Assembly (NCBI RefSeq): GCF_900102055.1
Contig: NZ_FNBA01000003.1
Location: 124,001-188,000, forward strand
Length of the DNA: 64,000 nt
Source: Ulvibacter litoralis
GTDB lineage: Bacteria; Bacteroidota; Bacteroidia; Flavobacteriales; Flavobacteriaceae
Reading direction: 5' to 3'
Both the position numbers and the translations under genes were made by a program. The notes below the pieces were generated by a model. It did no database searches, was not told where the DNA came from, and worked only from the letters and a program-made list of their open reading frames with translations. Below, piece by piece: positions 55,149 to 62,488 of this stretch. Numbering within the stretch: the first letter of the stretch is position 1; each line of letters begins with the position of its first letter.

Positions 55149-55702
55149 TGCTAGAAACCCTTAAAGCCTGGGATCGTGAATTGTTTATTTTTCTGAATAA
55201 CCTAGGAATCGAAAAATATGATGGTTTTTGGGTTTTTGTAACTCAAATTGAAAGCTGGATTCCTTTATTTTTACTCTTCATTTTTTTAGCATTTTATTAT
55301 TACGGTGGAAAAAAGGGAGCTATAGTATTTCTCTTTACCTTACTTACCTTCGGACTTACATTGTTTTTAACAGATACTACAAAAGAGTTTGTGGCACGTT
55401 TGCGGCCTAACAATGTTGAAGCGCTTTCAACCCTAATACGCACCCTTCAGAAACCAACAACTTACAGTTTTTTCTCTGGACACGCATCGTCTAGTTTTGC
55501 CGTAACTACATTTGTAGTGTTGGCATTGCGTGATTTCAATAAATGGATTTATTGGGCATATTTATGGCCCCTAATTTTTGTGTTAAGCCGAATTTATGTG
55601 GGGGTACATTACCCTAGCGATATTTTTATAGGAGCTTTAGTAGGAACATCGATTGCTTTTGTAGGGCATTGGGCGTGTAAAAAAACGCTTCAAAAACTAT
55701 AA
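55148..55702 (+). CDS. PAP2-family membrane phosphatase
   Basis: The 184-residue protein has about five membrane helices and the three PAP2 motifs: KEFVARLRP (about 78-86), FSGH (near 106-109, with Phe in place of the usual Pro) and SRIYVGVHYPSD (about 143-154) with the catalytic His. It should remove phosphate from a lipid such as phosphatidylglycerol phosphate, lipid A or undecaprenyl diphosphate; the substrate is not clear. It is coupled to tatA. Confidence 0.9.
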   Translation: MLETLKAWDRELFIFLNNLGIEKYDGFWVFVTQIESWIPLFLLFIFLAFYYYGGKKGAIVFLFTLLTFGLTLFLTDTTKEFVARLRPNNVEALSTLIRTLQKPTTYSFFSGHASSSFAVTTFVVLALRDFNKWIYWAYLWPLIFVLSRIYVGVHYPSDIFIGALVGTSIAFVGHWACKKTLQKL

Positions 55703-55717
55703 AAATATTTCCTATCT

Positions 55718-55741
55718 TGAACGTACAAACCAAAACGTTCA
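55718..55741. promoter_or_regulatory. Perfect 7-bp dyad before the subtilisin gene
   Basis: TGAACGT (55718-55724) and ACGTTCA (55735-55741) are exact inverse complements around ten bases. It overlaps TATCTTGA, a weak -7 match at 55713-55720, and ends five bases before the ATG. It may be an operator or a hairpin covering the start. Confidence 0.4.
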
Positions 55742-55745
55742 TACC

Positions 55746-57263
55746 ATGAAAAAACTTTCACTCGGCATTCTTGCCATCATTCTCATTTCGGTAACTAGTT
55801 GTACACGAGATGTATTAGAAAATCCTTCCGAAGAAACAGCAAATAGAGCAGCTCACGTTTCACAAGAATTATTAAGCATAGAAAAGATCAATGCCATTAT
55901 CGAAAAGGAACTCACAGAGAACGGTTCCTTTAGTTGGGCTACAGTTACAGATCAAGTGCTTTGGAGTGCAACAGTACATGGATCCAACATTCTTACTATT
56001 GGCTACGGAAACCAAGGCGAAAGTTTTCGGACTTCGGAAAATCAACGATTAAAGAATACGAAAAATGAAATTTTAGCGGTTGTTGCAACGTCTGAAGGTA
56101 CAGGGTTTAGCGATGGCTTAATTGAAGACGATGCCATTTTGAATGTTATCGACGTTCAAGTAGCTTCAATACAGACGATTTCTGAACTTCGGAAACGAAA
56201 CGATATCCGATACTTAGAGCCTAATGGGTATAGCTTTTTTGAAGCCTCTGGAACCTATCCGCAAAATTTTTCTTCCAGCGGATGTAGTAAAAGTGGTGAG
56301 ACCTTAAATAACAACGATTATAGAACAGTAGCTCCAAATGCTTTGGTAAGTTGGACGTTCGATCAACACAATATACCTGACGCTTGGGCACATAGTACAG
56401 GTGCGGGAGTTACAGTTGGACTAATAGATACAGGTGTTTCTCAAAGTCAGCCGTTTTTAGGAAGTAACTTTAACGATGGCTATAGTAGCGGACGTACCAT
56501 TAGCAAATACGGGACATTCATAGATTCTGTTTGGCCATGGTCTAACAATTATGATGGACCACATGACAAATGTGGACATGGAACTTCTATGGGGTCTACC
56601 ATTGCTTCCCCACGGAATAATAATTACATGCCTGTTGGTGTAGCATATAATTGTAATTTAGTTTCGTATCGCGCTACCGAAGACGTCGTTTTAAACGATT
56701 ATCACGAACGAAAAGGAGTGAAGAATGCCTTAGTAGCACTTGGAAACAGAAGTGATGTAAAAATCATTTCTATGTCGGTAGGGTATCCTTGGTCTATTGG
56801 TAATGTAGCCGATGGTGTTCGGTATGCATATAGCCGTGGGAAGTTGATTTTTGCAGCCGGAGGGACTTCTTTAGAGCTTACCAATTGGTATCCTGTAATT
56901 TTTCCAGCGAGCATGAATGAGGCTGTTGCCGTAACAGGAATAACAGACGATGGTACCTATCAACAATGTGATGTATGCCATGACGGAAGTGAAATTGAAT
57001 TCACCGTTGTTATGCAGCGAGATGCAAACAGTAATCGCACGGGTACGGTATTAGGTTTTTACAATGGAGATAAAAAATATGTTGGAGGTTCTTCAGTAGC
57101 AACTGCAACCACTGCGGGAATAGCAGCTTTGGTATGGTCGAAACATTTAGGATGGTCGCGCAGTCAAGTATTGAATAAAATGAGACAAAGTGCCGAATTT
57201 TATCCTTACAAGAATAGTACGAAAGGATATGGGAACATTGATGCCTTACAAGCCGTTCAGTAA
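55746..57263 (+). CDS. Subtilisin-like (S8) lipoprotein with altered oxyanion position
   Basis: The 505-residue protein has a lipoprotein signal (SVTSC, Cys19), an I9-like prodomain (about 60-165) and an S8 domain (about 205-505) with Asp228 in GLIDTG, His278 in CGHGTSMGS and Ser450 in VGGSSVATATTAG. The oxyanion asparagine, normally in AAGN, appears replaced by Gly373 in FAAGGTS. A CDVC pair (Cys408, Cys411) lies in an insert. The enzyme may be weak, specialised or use a different residue. It follows the PAP2 gene by 43 bases. Confidence 0.85.
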   Translation: MKKLSLGILAIILISVTSCTRDVLENPSEETANRAAHVSQELLSIEKINAIIEKELTENGSFSWATVTDQVLWSATVHGSNILTIGYGNQGESFRTSENQRLKNTKNEILAVVATSEGTGFSDGLIEDDAILNVIDVQVASIQTISELRKRNDIRYLEPNGYSFFEASGTYPQNFSSSGCSKSGETLNNNDYRTVAPNALVSWTFDQHNIPDAWAHSTGAGVTVGLIDTGVSQSQPFLGSNFNDGYSSGRTISKYGTFIDSVWPWSNNYDGPHDKCGHGTSMGSTIASPRNNNYMPVGVAYNCNLVSYRATEDVVLNDYHERKGVKNALVALGNRSDVKIISMSVGYPWSIGNVADGVRYAYSRGKLIFAAGGTSLELTNWYPVIFPASMNEAVAVTGITDDGTYQQCDVCHDGSEIEFTVVMQRDANSNRTGTVLGFYNGDKKYVGGSSVATATTAGIAALVWSKHLGWSRSQVLNKMRQSAEFYPYKNSTKGYGNIDALQAVQ

Positions 57264-57287
57264 TAATACATAAAAATAAAAATAAAA

Positions 57288-57323
57288 AGAAAAGGTTCAG
57301 AGAATGACATCTGAACCTTTCTT
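57288..57323. terminator. Bidirectional terminator after the subtilisin gene
   Basis: AAAGGTTCAGA (57291-57301) pairs perfectly with TCTGAACCTTT (57310-57320) around eight bases, with A-rich sequence before. It serves the subtilisin gene and the convergent gene ending at 57362. Confidence 0.8.
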
Positions 57324-57361
57324 GTACACACAAAAGTGTACCATGAAAAAAAACTTTTTAT

Positions 57362-58444
57362 TTAATGGTTTCCATAGACTACAAACGTAAAGGCACTATC
57401 TCTAGCAACTCCTGCGACTGTTTGAATACGGATTTTAAATGAGTTTGGACCTGTAGGTTCATACCCTGCAATTTCAGGAGTTCCAAATCCAGTCGTAAAT
57501 GGAGTTACTAATACAACACAGTTGGATCCATTTGTTTCGTGATCTAACACAATATCGTATTCACCTGTCGCAGGATTCGAAAAAGAGGCAATTCCGTAGC
57601 CTGTTTGAATGTCGTCAAAGCCTAAGGCAACACTCCCAAATGCAATTGGCATCGAATTTCCGTACACCGTATTTAGCTGTGGAGCAGTTGTAGTTGTGTT
57701 AATCAAAGTACGACCATCACCCTGAACTTGAAAAGCAACAGCCCCTCCATTACGAGCTTCAATAAACTGTGCATCTTCCGAGCTACCTGCAGGCATTTCT
57801 AAATTAACGATATCATTTGCAGCACCAACGACATTAGTTGCTCTAATGTCCATGATTTCTCCAACAACTGTATTGTCACCGCTAATAGTTACGACATCGG
57901 CATTAGATGCTCCGTCACCAATAATAGCTTCCGCAGGCATTGAGTCTGCAGATTTTGCATACGGAACACTTACAAATTCAGTAGTTCCTACTGAAGTCCC
58001 ATTTAAGGAAACTTCTAAAAAGTGTGCATTGGCTCCCCAGTTTACAGAAAGTGCACTTACAGCTCCTATTTGTGTAGAAAACACACCATTAGCATCTGTG
58101 GTTAGGTTTTGCGTTTCAGTAAAAACAGAAGGGCCTCCCGCAGTACCTTCATGAATGTTAAATCCAATGGTTACAGCAGCATTAATTAGTAAGTTCCCAC
58201 CTGCATCTCTAGCAACTGCTTGGTAGTTTATTAAGTTTGCAGCTGTTAAACGATTGGCGATAGCTCCAGAGTTTGAGCTTTCATCTGCTATTAGTTTTTG
58301 ACTGTTTTCAGATTGTCTGGCATCTAATAAACGGTTTGTTTCGTAATTAGAATTACTTATAACGCCTTCAGTTCCTTGGGCAAATAAAGTTGAGATTGAG
58401 AAAAGTAAGGTGATAATTGCTATATATGTGTGTGTAGTTTTCAT
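57362..58444 (-). CDS. Secreted protein of unknown function
   Basis: The 360-residue protein has a signal peptide (to FAQ, residue 23) and a beta-rich domain (about 70-165) containing INYQAVARDAGGNLL and TETQNLTTDANGVFST, a pattern common in Bacteroidota secreted fibre-like proteins. The middle (about 170-260) is rich in Gly, Asn and Asp, and the C-terminus is beta-rich. There is no T9SS tail. It lies six bases after the T9SS-tailed gene and is surely in one operon with it. Confidence 0.75.
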   Translation of the reverse strand: MKTTHTYIAIITLLFSISTLFAQGTEGVISNSNYETNRLLDARQSENSQKLIADESSNSGAIANRLTAANLINYQAVARDAGGNLLINAAVTIGFNIHEGTAGGPSVFTETQNLTTDANGVFSTQIGAVSALSVNWGANAHFLEVSLNGTSVGTTEFVSVPYAKSADSMPAEAIIGDGASNADVVTISGDNTVVGEIMDIRATNVVGAANDIVNLEMPAGSSEDAQFIEARNGGAVAFQVQGDGRTLINTTTTAPQLNTVYGNSMPIAFGSVALGFDDIQTGYGIASFSNPATGEYDIVLDHETNGSNCVVLVTPFTTGFGTPEIAGYEPTGPNSFKIRIQTVAGVARDSAFTFVVYGNH

Positions 58445-58450
58445 AATGTT

Positions 58451-58945
58451 TTATTTTTTAATTATTTTGAATGTTTTCGATTTAACGGTAGCACTTTGTA
58501 CTATGGTAAGTAAGTAGATGCCTTGATTGTAATTGTAGAAGTTGATAGTTTCGCTGTTGACATTATTTTCAACTTTCTTCTGAAGGATAACCTTTCCATT
58601 CATATCGTGTATTACAATTTCGAAATCTCGTGCTACCATATCTTTAAAGTTTATGGTTAGATAGTCTGTTACTGGGTTGGGGTACACAGTTGTGGTTACT
58701 TCAAAAGTGAAGTCGTCATTGCTAAGAACAATTTCTTCGATAGCTCCTAACCAAAATCCTTGGCCTAATTTTTCTCCATTTGAAATGGCACCAATGATAG
58801 GTTCTCCTATTGTAAAACTAAGTGTGTTTGAAGCTCCGTTAATCGTATTTCCAGAGGTTGATACTACAGCTTGGCTCAAGCTTTGCGCCTGACTTACTGT
58901 TAGAGTAAAAAGCATAAAGAGTAGTATATAAATTGTTTTTTTCAT
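58451..58945 (-). CDS. Short T9SS-tailed surface protein
   Basis: The 164-residue protein has a signal peptide (to SQA, residue 20), a short beta-rich N-terminal segment (SFTIGEPIIGAISNGEKLGQG) and a T9SS type A sorting domain (about 88-164, TVYPNPVTDYLTINF onward). The N-terminal pattern with GEPI and LGQGFW is common in Bacteroidota operons with fibre-like genes. Most of the protein is sorting tail, so it may be an anchor for its neighbour. Confidence 0.8.
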   Translation of the reverse strand: MKKTIYILLFMLFTLTVSQAQSLSQAVVSTSGNTINGASNTLSFTIGEPIIGAISNGEKLGQGFWLGAIEEIVLSNDDFTFEVTTTVYPNPVTDYLTINFKDMVARDFEIVIHDMNGKVILQKKVENNVNSETINFYNYNQGIYLLTIVQSATVKSKTFKIIKK

Positions 58946-59130
58946 AATTCAGTTTTTAAAAGTTACTTGTTGTGTTTGTTAATGTTTTCATAGGCTTTAA
59001 TTTCAATTCGTTAAATTATCTGAAGCAAAATTGCTGTAGTTTGTTGTTTCTTGCAAGAGTTAAATAACTGTTTATCAGAATTGTATTCCTGTTTTTAGTG
59101 AAGTTTATACACTAAGAGAAAAGAGATTAA

Positions 59131-59156
59131 GAAACCCTTTAAATAAGGGGGTTTTT
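59131..59156 (+). terminator. Orphan terminator-like hairpin
   Basis: AAACCCTT and AAGGG with GTTT pair around a short A/T loop, followed by five T. No plus-strand gene lies upstream, so it may end a small RNA or the fit may be chance. Confidence 0.3.
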
Positions 59157-59230
59157 CCTGATGCTTTAAAGTGGTTTACTCCTTATATTTTTGGTTATAA
59201 GTATGTAATTTGCTAGTGCTTATGTAGGTA

Positions 59231-59259
59231 ATACTCAGTAATCATAAATCACTGAGTAT
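59231..59259. promoter_or_regulatory. Perfect 9-bp dyad upstream of the signalling operon
   Basis: ATACTCAGT (59231-59239) and ACTGAGTAT (59251-59259) are exact inverse complements with 11 bases between, so the half-site centres are 20 bases (about two helical turns) apart. The dyad ends 17 bases before the -7 element at 59277 and replaces the -33 box, the place expected for an activator. The operon encodes a LuxR-type response regulator, which may bind here. Confidence 0.55.
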
Positions 59260-59276
59260 CTTACTGATATTATTTC

Positions 59277-59284
59277 TAACTTTA
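59277..59284 (+). promoter_or_regulatory. Near-consensus -7 element of the signalling operon
   Basis: TAACTTTA differs from TAnnTTTG in the last base only. No TTG -33 box is present; the dyad occupies that position. Confidence 0.45.
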
Positions 59285-59309
59285 TGGAAACCTTAAAAAT
59301 CAAACCATT

Positions 59310-59810
59310 ATGAAAACAGTAGTTAAATCGGTATCAACATTTCTTATTGTAGCGTCGCTATGCATATGTTTTATTTCATGTGATACAAAAACGCAGTTAC
59401 ATGACGCTACACCGCCACAGCAAACAATTACCTATGAGCAAGCAAATGCATTAGAAGAAGATTATATAGAAACACGGTATAAGTTATTGAAAGACACCTT
59501 AAAAATTGAAGACACTAGAGATTTTTGGTTCTCCATAGATACATTGAAAAAATACATTGCTTATGTAGAACACGAAGCAGGGGAAAAAGGACTTTCAGGT
59601 TTAGGTGTTCGCGTCTATTATGGTTCGTACCCTAAAAAAAGTAACTATCCTAATGCAGGATACTCAACTGTTTTTATAGTACCAACTGCAAGGGATGCCG
59701 CTTCTCCGATTAAAAGTGGTTTCGCGCCTATTAAAGCAGAGGATAGTAATATTGAAGGATTGTTGCCATTAAATTATGGCGGAGGTGGAATTCCACCAAA
59801 TAATTATTAA
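59310..59810 (+). CDS. Lipoprotein of unknown function, first gene of a signalling operon
   Basis: The 166-residue protein has a signal with CFISC (Cys24) and a mature part with an N-terminal helix (TYEQANALEEDYIETRY, about 41-57), FWFSIDTLKKYIAYVE near 73-88 and a globular alpha/beta region with GLGVRVYYGSYP near 97-108. The end is rich in Gly, Asn and Pro. I do not recognise the domain. It is coupled to the 7TM gene (TAATG). It may be the outer sensing partner of that protein. Confidence 0.75.
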   Translation: MKTVVKSVSTFLIVASLCICFISCDTKTQLHDATPPQQTITYEQANALEEDYIETRYKLLKDTLKIEDTRDFWFSIDTLKKYIAYVEHEAGEKGLSGLGVRVYYGSYPKKSNYPNAGYSTVFIVPTARDAASPIKSGFAPIKAEDSNIEGLLPLNYGGGGIPPNNY

Positions 59811-60460
59811 TGGGAACAAAAAGCATGAACGCTACTTTTTTGCCTTATTCTATTCCAATTATTGAGCTTATTGCAGTAATTTTTGCGACAGTTCACTTTA
59901 AAAAATATGCTGCGTCTAACGAACGCTATTTTTTATATTTTTTATGGTTTACTTTTTTAATTGATGTAACAGGAACAATTTTAAATCATTTTTCAATTGA
60001 TAATAAGCTAGTATATGAAGTATTTACCATAGGTAGTTTTTTATTCTATTTTTATTGGTTTAATACTATTTTAAAGAATAAGACTTTTAAAAGGATTGCA
60101 AAATTTTCAGCAATCATGTTTTTAGGTGTAACTCTAATAGCGTATATTCTACCCTCTTATGGAGGGCAAGGATATGCATTTGTAACAGGTGCTATCTGTA
60201 TTTTGCTATTAACATTTTTGCATCTATTTCAGCTATTGAGAGGGGATGAAATATTGGTTGTAAAGTATAAATTGAGTTTTTGGATTACCACCGCATTGTT
60301 GTTATTTTATGTAGGGATTATACCTCTCATTTTACTTTCACAATATTTAAATGTAGAAGGTGCAAGTAGAACAGTTATCTTTATAAGCCTTAACATTATA
60401 TTATACGGCTGTTATATTATTGGCTTTATATGGACGAAAAAGAAGTACAATCGTTTTTAA
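59810..60460 (+). CDS. Seven-helix membrane protein of a signalling operon
   Basis: The 216-residue protein has seven predicted membrane helices (about 13-31, 40-58, 68-86, 98-114, 122-144, 155-176, 186-208) and very short loops, ending in KKKYNRF. An in-frame ATG at 59825 is an alternative start. It resembles the membrane half of 7TMR-type sensors, here encoded apart from the kinase. The next gene starts 31 bases before its stop. Signal sensing in the membrane is inferred from context only. Confidence 0.75.
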   Translation: MGTKSMNATFLPYSIPIIELIAVIFATVHFKKYAASNERYFLYFLWFTFLIDVTGTILNHFSIDNKLVYEVFTIGSFLFYFYWFNTILKNKTFKRIAKFSAIMFLGVTLIAYILPSYGGQGYAFVTGAICILLLTFLHLFQLLRGDEILVVKYKLSFWITTALLLFYVGIIPLILLSQYLNVEGASRTVIFISLNIILYGCYIIGFIWTKKKYNRF

Positions 60461-61191
60461 TTATTTTTTCAGTCATTGCTTTTGCTTTAGCACTAACACT
60501 TATTCTTCTTTTTATTTTTTTTCAGAAGAGGAAAAATAAATTATTAGGAGAACAGCAAGAAGCAGAGAATAGATTTAGAGAAGAAATAATAGAAACTCAA
60601 ATTGAAATTAAAGAGGATACCTTACGGAATGTAAGTTGGGAATTGCACGATAACATTGGGCAATTACTCACCCTCTCTAAAATTCAAATGCAAAACGCAA
60701 AAGACAATCCTGAAGCGATTGATGAAGCGATCGAAACCTTGGGAGAAAGCTTAAACGAATTGCGAAGTTTGTCGAAGTTGATTAACCCAGATACTCTTAC
60801 AAACTTAACTCTCGTAGAGGCCTTGCATCTCGAAATTGAACGATTTAATAGATTGAGATACCTTGAAACCTCTTTAGAGTGTTCGGCAAGTTACTTTGCA
60901 ATTGACAGTAAAATAGAAATTATTATTTTTAGAATGTTACAAGAGTTTTTTACCAATACTATTAAGCATTCTAAAGCTTCAAAATTGTCAGTTTATGTAA
61001 ATTATACAGGAAAAACATTAACGATAAAAGCAGAAGATAATGGGGTTGGTTTTGATGTTTCTAAAATGGAAAGCTTTCAAGGCATCGGACTCAGTAATAT
61101 GAAAAATAGAGCAAAATTGATTCACGCAGACATTCAAATTAATTCAATAGAAGGCAGCGGAACCCAACTTTTGTTCACGTATAAAATTTAA
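60430..61191 (+). CDS. Sensor histidine kinase, NarL/NarX-type (HisKA_3-like)
   Basis: The 253-residue kinase has one N-terminal membrane helix (about 11-31), a coiled linker, and the dimerisation-phosphoacceptor domain with His73 in WELHDNIGQLL. The ATPase domain shows NTIKHSKASK (N box), DNGVGFD and GIGLSNMKNRA. It has no periplasmic sensor domain, so the signal likely comes from the 7TM protein and lipoprotein encoded before it. The start is the ATG at 60430, which overlaps the 7TM gene by 31 bases. Confidence 0.9.
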   Translation: MDEKEVQSFLIIFSVIAFALALTLILLFIFFQKRKNKLLGEQQEAENRFREEIIETQIEIKEDTLRNVSWELHDNIGQLLTLSKIQMQNAKDNPEAIDEAIETLGESLNELRSLSKLINPDTLTNLTLVEALHLEIERFNRLRYLETSLECSASYFAIDSKIEIIIFRMLQEFFTNTIKHSKASKLSVYVNYTGKTLTIKAEDNGVGFDVSKMESFQGIGLSNMKNRAKLIHADIQINSIEGSGTQLLFTYKI

Positions 61192-61195
61192 AATC

Positions 61196-61834
61196 ATGGA
61201 ATATTCAGTAGTGGTGGTAGACGATCATATATTGCTTTCGCAAGCAATAGGAGGTCTTGTTGAGGCATTTGATCAATTTAAGGTTATGTATTTGTGCAAG
61301 AACGGGCAAGAGTTGATAGATGCTCTCCAAAACCCTAAAAACATTCCAGATATTGTTCTAATGGATGTGAATATGCCTATTTTAAACGGTATTGAAACTA
61401 CCGCACATTTAAAAGATCATTTCCCAGAAGTAAAAGTACTAGCTCTTTCTATCGAAGAAGACGATGCTACTATCTTAAAAATGCTTCGCGCAGGGGCCAA
61501 AGGCTACTTAATGAAGGACGTTAAAAAAGCAGAACTTCAAGAAGCACTTCTCGAAGTGGTTGAAAACGGATATTACCACACCAATACTGTTGCTAAAATA
61601 TTGGTAAACTCGCTGCGGCATAAGGAAAGCAGTGTATTGTCCCTAAAAGAACGTGAAATTGAATTCATTCAACATGCCTGTACCGAAAAAACCTATCGTG
61701 AAATTGCCGATATCATGTGTTTGAGTCCAAAAACAATTGAGGGTTATAGAGATGTTTTATTCGAAAAATTAAATCTTCGGAATCGCACCGGACTCGTAAT
61801 TTATGCTATCAAAAATAAAATATTCACGCCCTAA
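61196..61834 (+). CDS. LuxR/NarL-family response regulator
   Basis: The 212-residue regulator has a receiver domain with the phosphoacceptor Asp57 in IVLMDVNMP and a LuxR-type helix-turn-helix (about 145-207, with LSLKEREIEFIQ and LSPKTIEGYRDVL). It is the partner of the kinase, separated by four bases. The promoter dyad at 59231-59259 is a candidate target. It ends exactly where the opposing O-methyltransferase gene ends. Confidence 0.92.
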   Translation: MEYSVVVVDDHILLSQAIGGLVEAFDQFKVMYLCKNGQELIDALQNPKNIPDIVLMDVNMPILNGIETTAHLKDHFPEVKVLALSIEEDDATILKMLRAGAKGYLMKDVKKAELQEALLEVVENGYYHTNTVAKILVNSLRHKESSVLSLKEREIEFIQHACTEKTYREIADIMCLSPKTIEGYRDVLFEKLNLRNRTGLVIYAIKNKIFTP

Positions 61835-62476
61835 TTACAGCTTCCTAGAAACGGTAAGTCCGTCGCGAATTGGTAACAATACGGTCTCCAATTGCGGATG
61901 TTCGTTTAAAAATTTGTTGTACACTAAAAGCGCTTGGGTGTCAATATCGTTTTTAGCAACGGGTTCTACTACCTTACCACTCCAAAGTACATTATCGCTT
62001 AAAATTACGGCTCCTGATGGTAACTTCGGAAGGAGTAATTCTATGTATTTTGGATAGTTGCTTTTATCGGCATCTATAAATACTAAATCGAAAGTTTCTG
62101 AAAGCTCCGGAATAATTTCTGAAGCATCACCTACGTGTTGTATAATTTGTTTTCCGTAGGGAGAAGCGTCAAAATACTTACGCTGAAAATCGTACAACTC
62201 TTCATTAATATCAATCGTATGCAATGTGCCGTCTTTCTGAAGCCCTTCTGCCAAGCACAATGCCGAATACCCCGTATAGGTTCCTATTTCTAAAATGTTT
62301 TTCGGGTGTATTAATTTTGAAAGCATGCTCAAAACCCTTCCTTGAAAATGCCCGCTAAGCATTCTAGGCTGCATTACTTTTTGCCAGGTTTCTCTGTTCA
62401 GTTGTTGTAATAATTCCGGTTCTGGTTGTGAATGCGCCACAACATACGCGTCTAATTTTTCAGAAATAAAATCCAT
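61835..62476 (-). CDS. SAM-dependent O-methyltransferase (caffeoyl-CoA type)
   Basis: The 213-residue enzyme has SAM motif I LEIGTYTGYSALCLAEGL (about 63-80), the metal-binding FIDADKSNYPKY (about 134-145) and SDNVLWSGKV near 163, the marks of class I metal-dependent catechol/caffeoyl-CoA-type O-methyltransferases. The natural acceptor is unknown. It lies 12 bases after the peptide transporter on the same strand, so the two may share a transcript. Confidence 0.92.
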   Translation of the reverse strand: MDFISEKLDAYVVAHSQPEPELLQQLNRETWQKVMQPRMLSGHFQGRVLSMLSKLIHPKNILEIGTYTGYSALCLAEGLQKDGTLHTIDINEELYDFQRKYFDASPYGKQIIQHVGDASEIIPELSETFDLVFIDADKSNYPKYIELLLPKLPSGAVILSDNVLWSGKVVEPVAKNDIDTQALLVYNKFLNEHPQLETVLLPIRDGLTVSRKL

Positions 62477-62488
62477 TGCACTACAAAT

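Larger units (their letters stand above)
58946..59309. other. Intergenic region between divergent units (364 bases)
   Basis: No credible gene is present. It holds a terminator-like hairpin on the plus strand at 59131-59156, a perfect dyad at 59231-59259 and a near-consensus -7 element at 59277-59284. On the minus strand TAACTTTT at about 58957-58964 could serve the gene starting at 58945. Confidence 0.6.
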
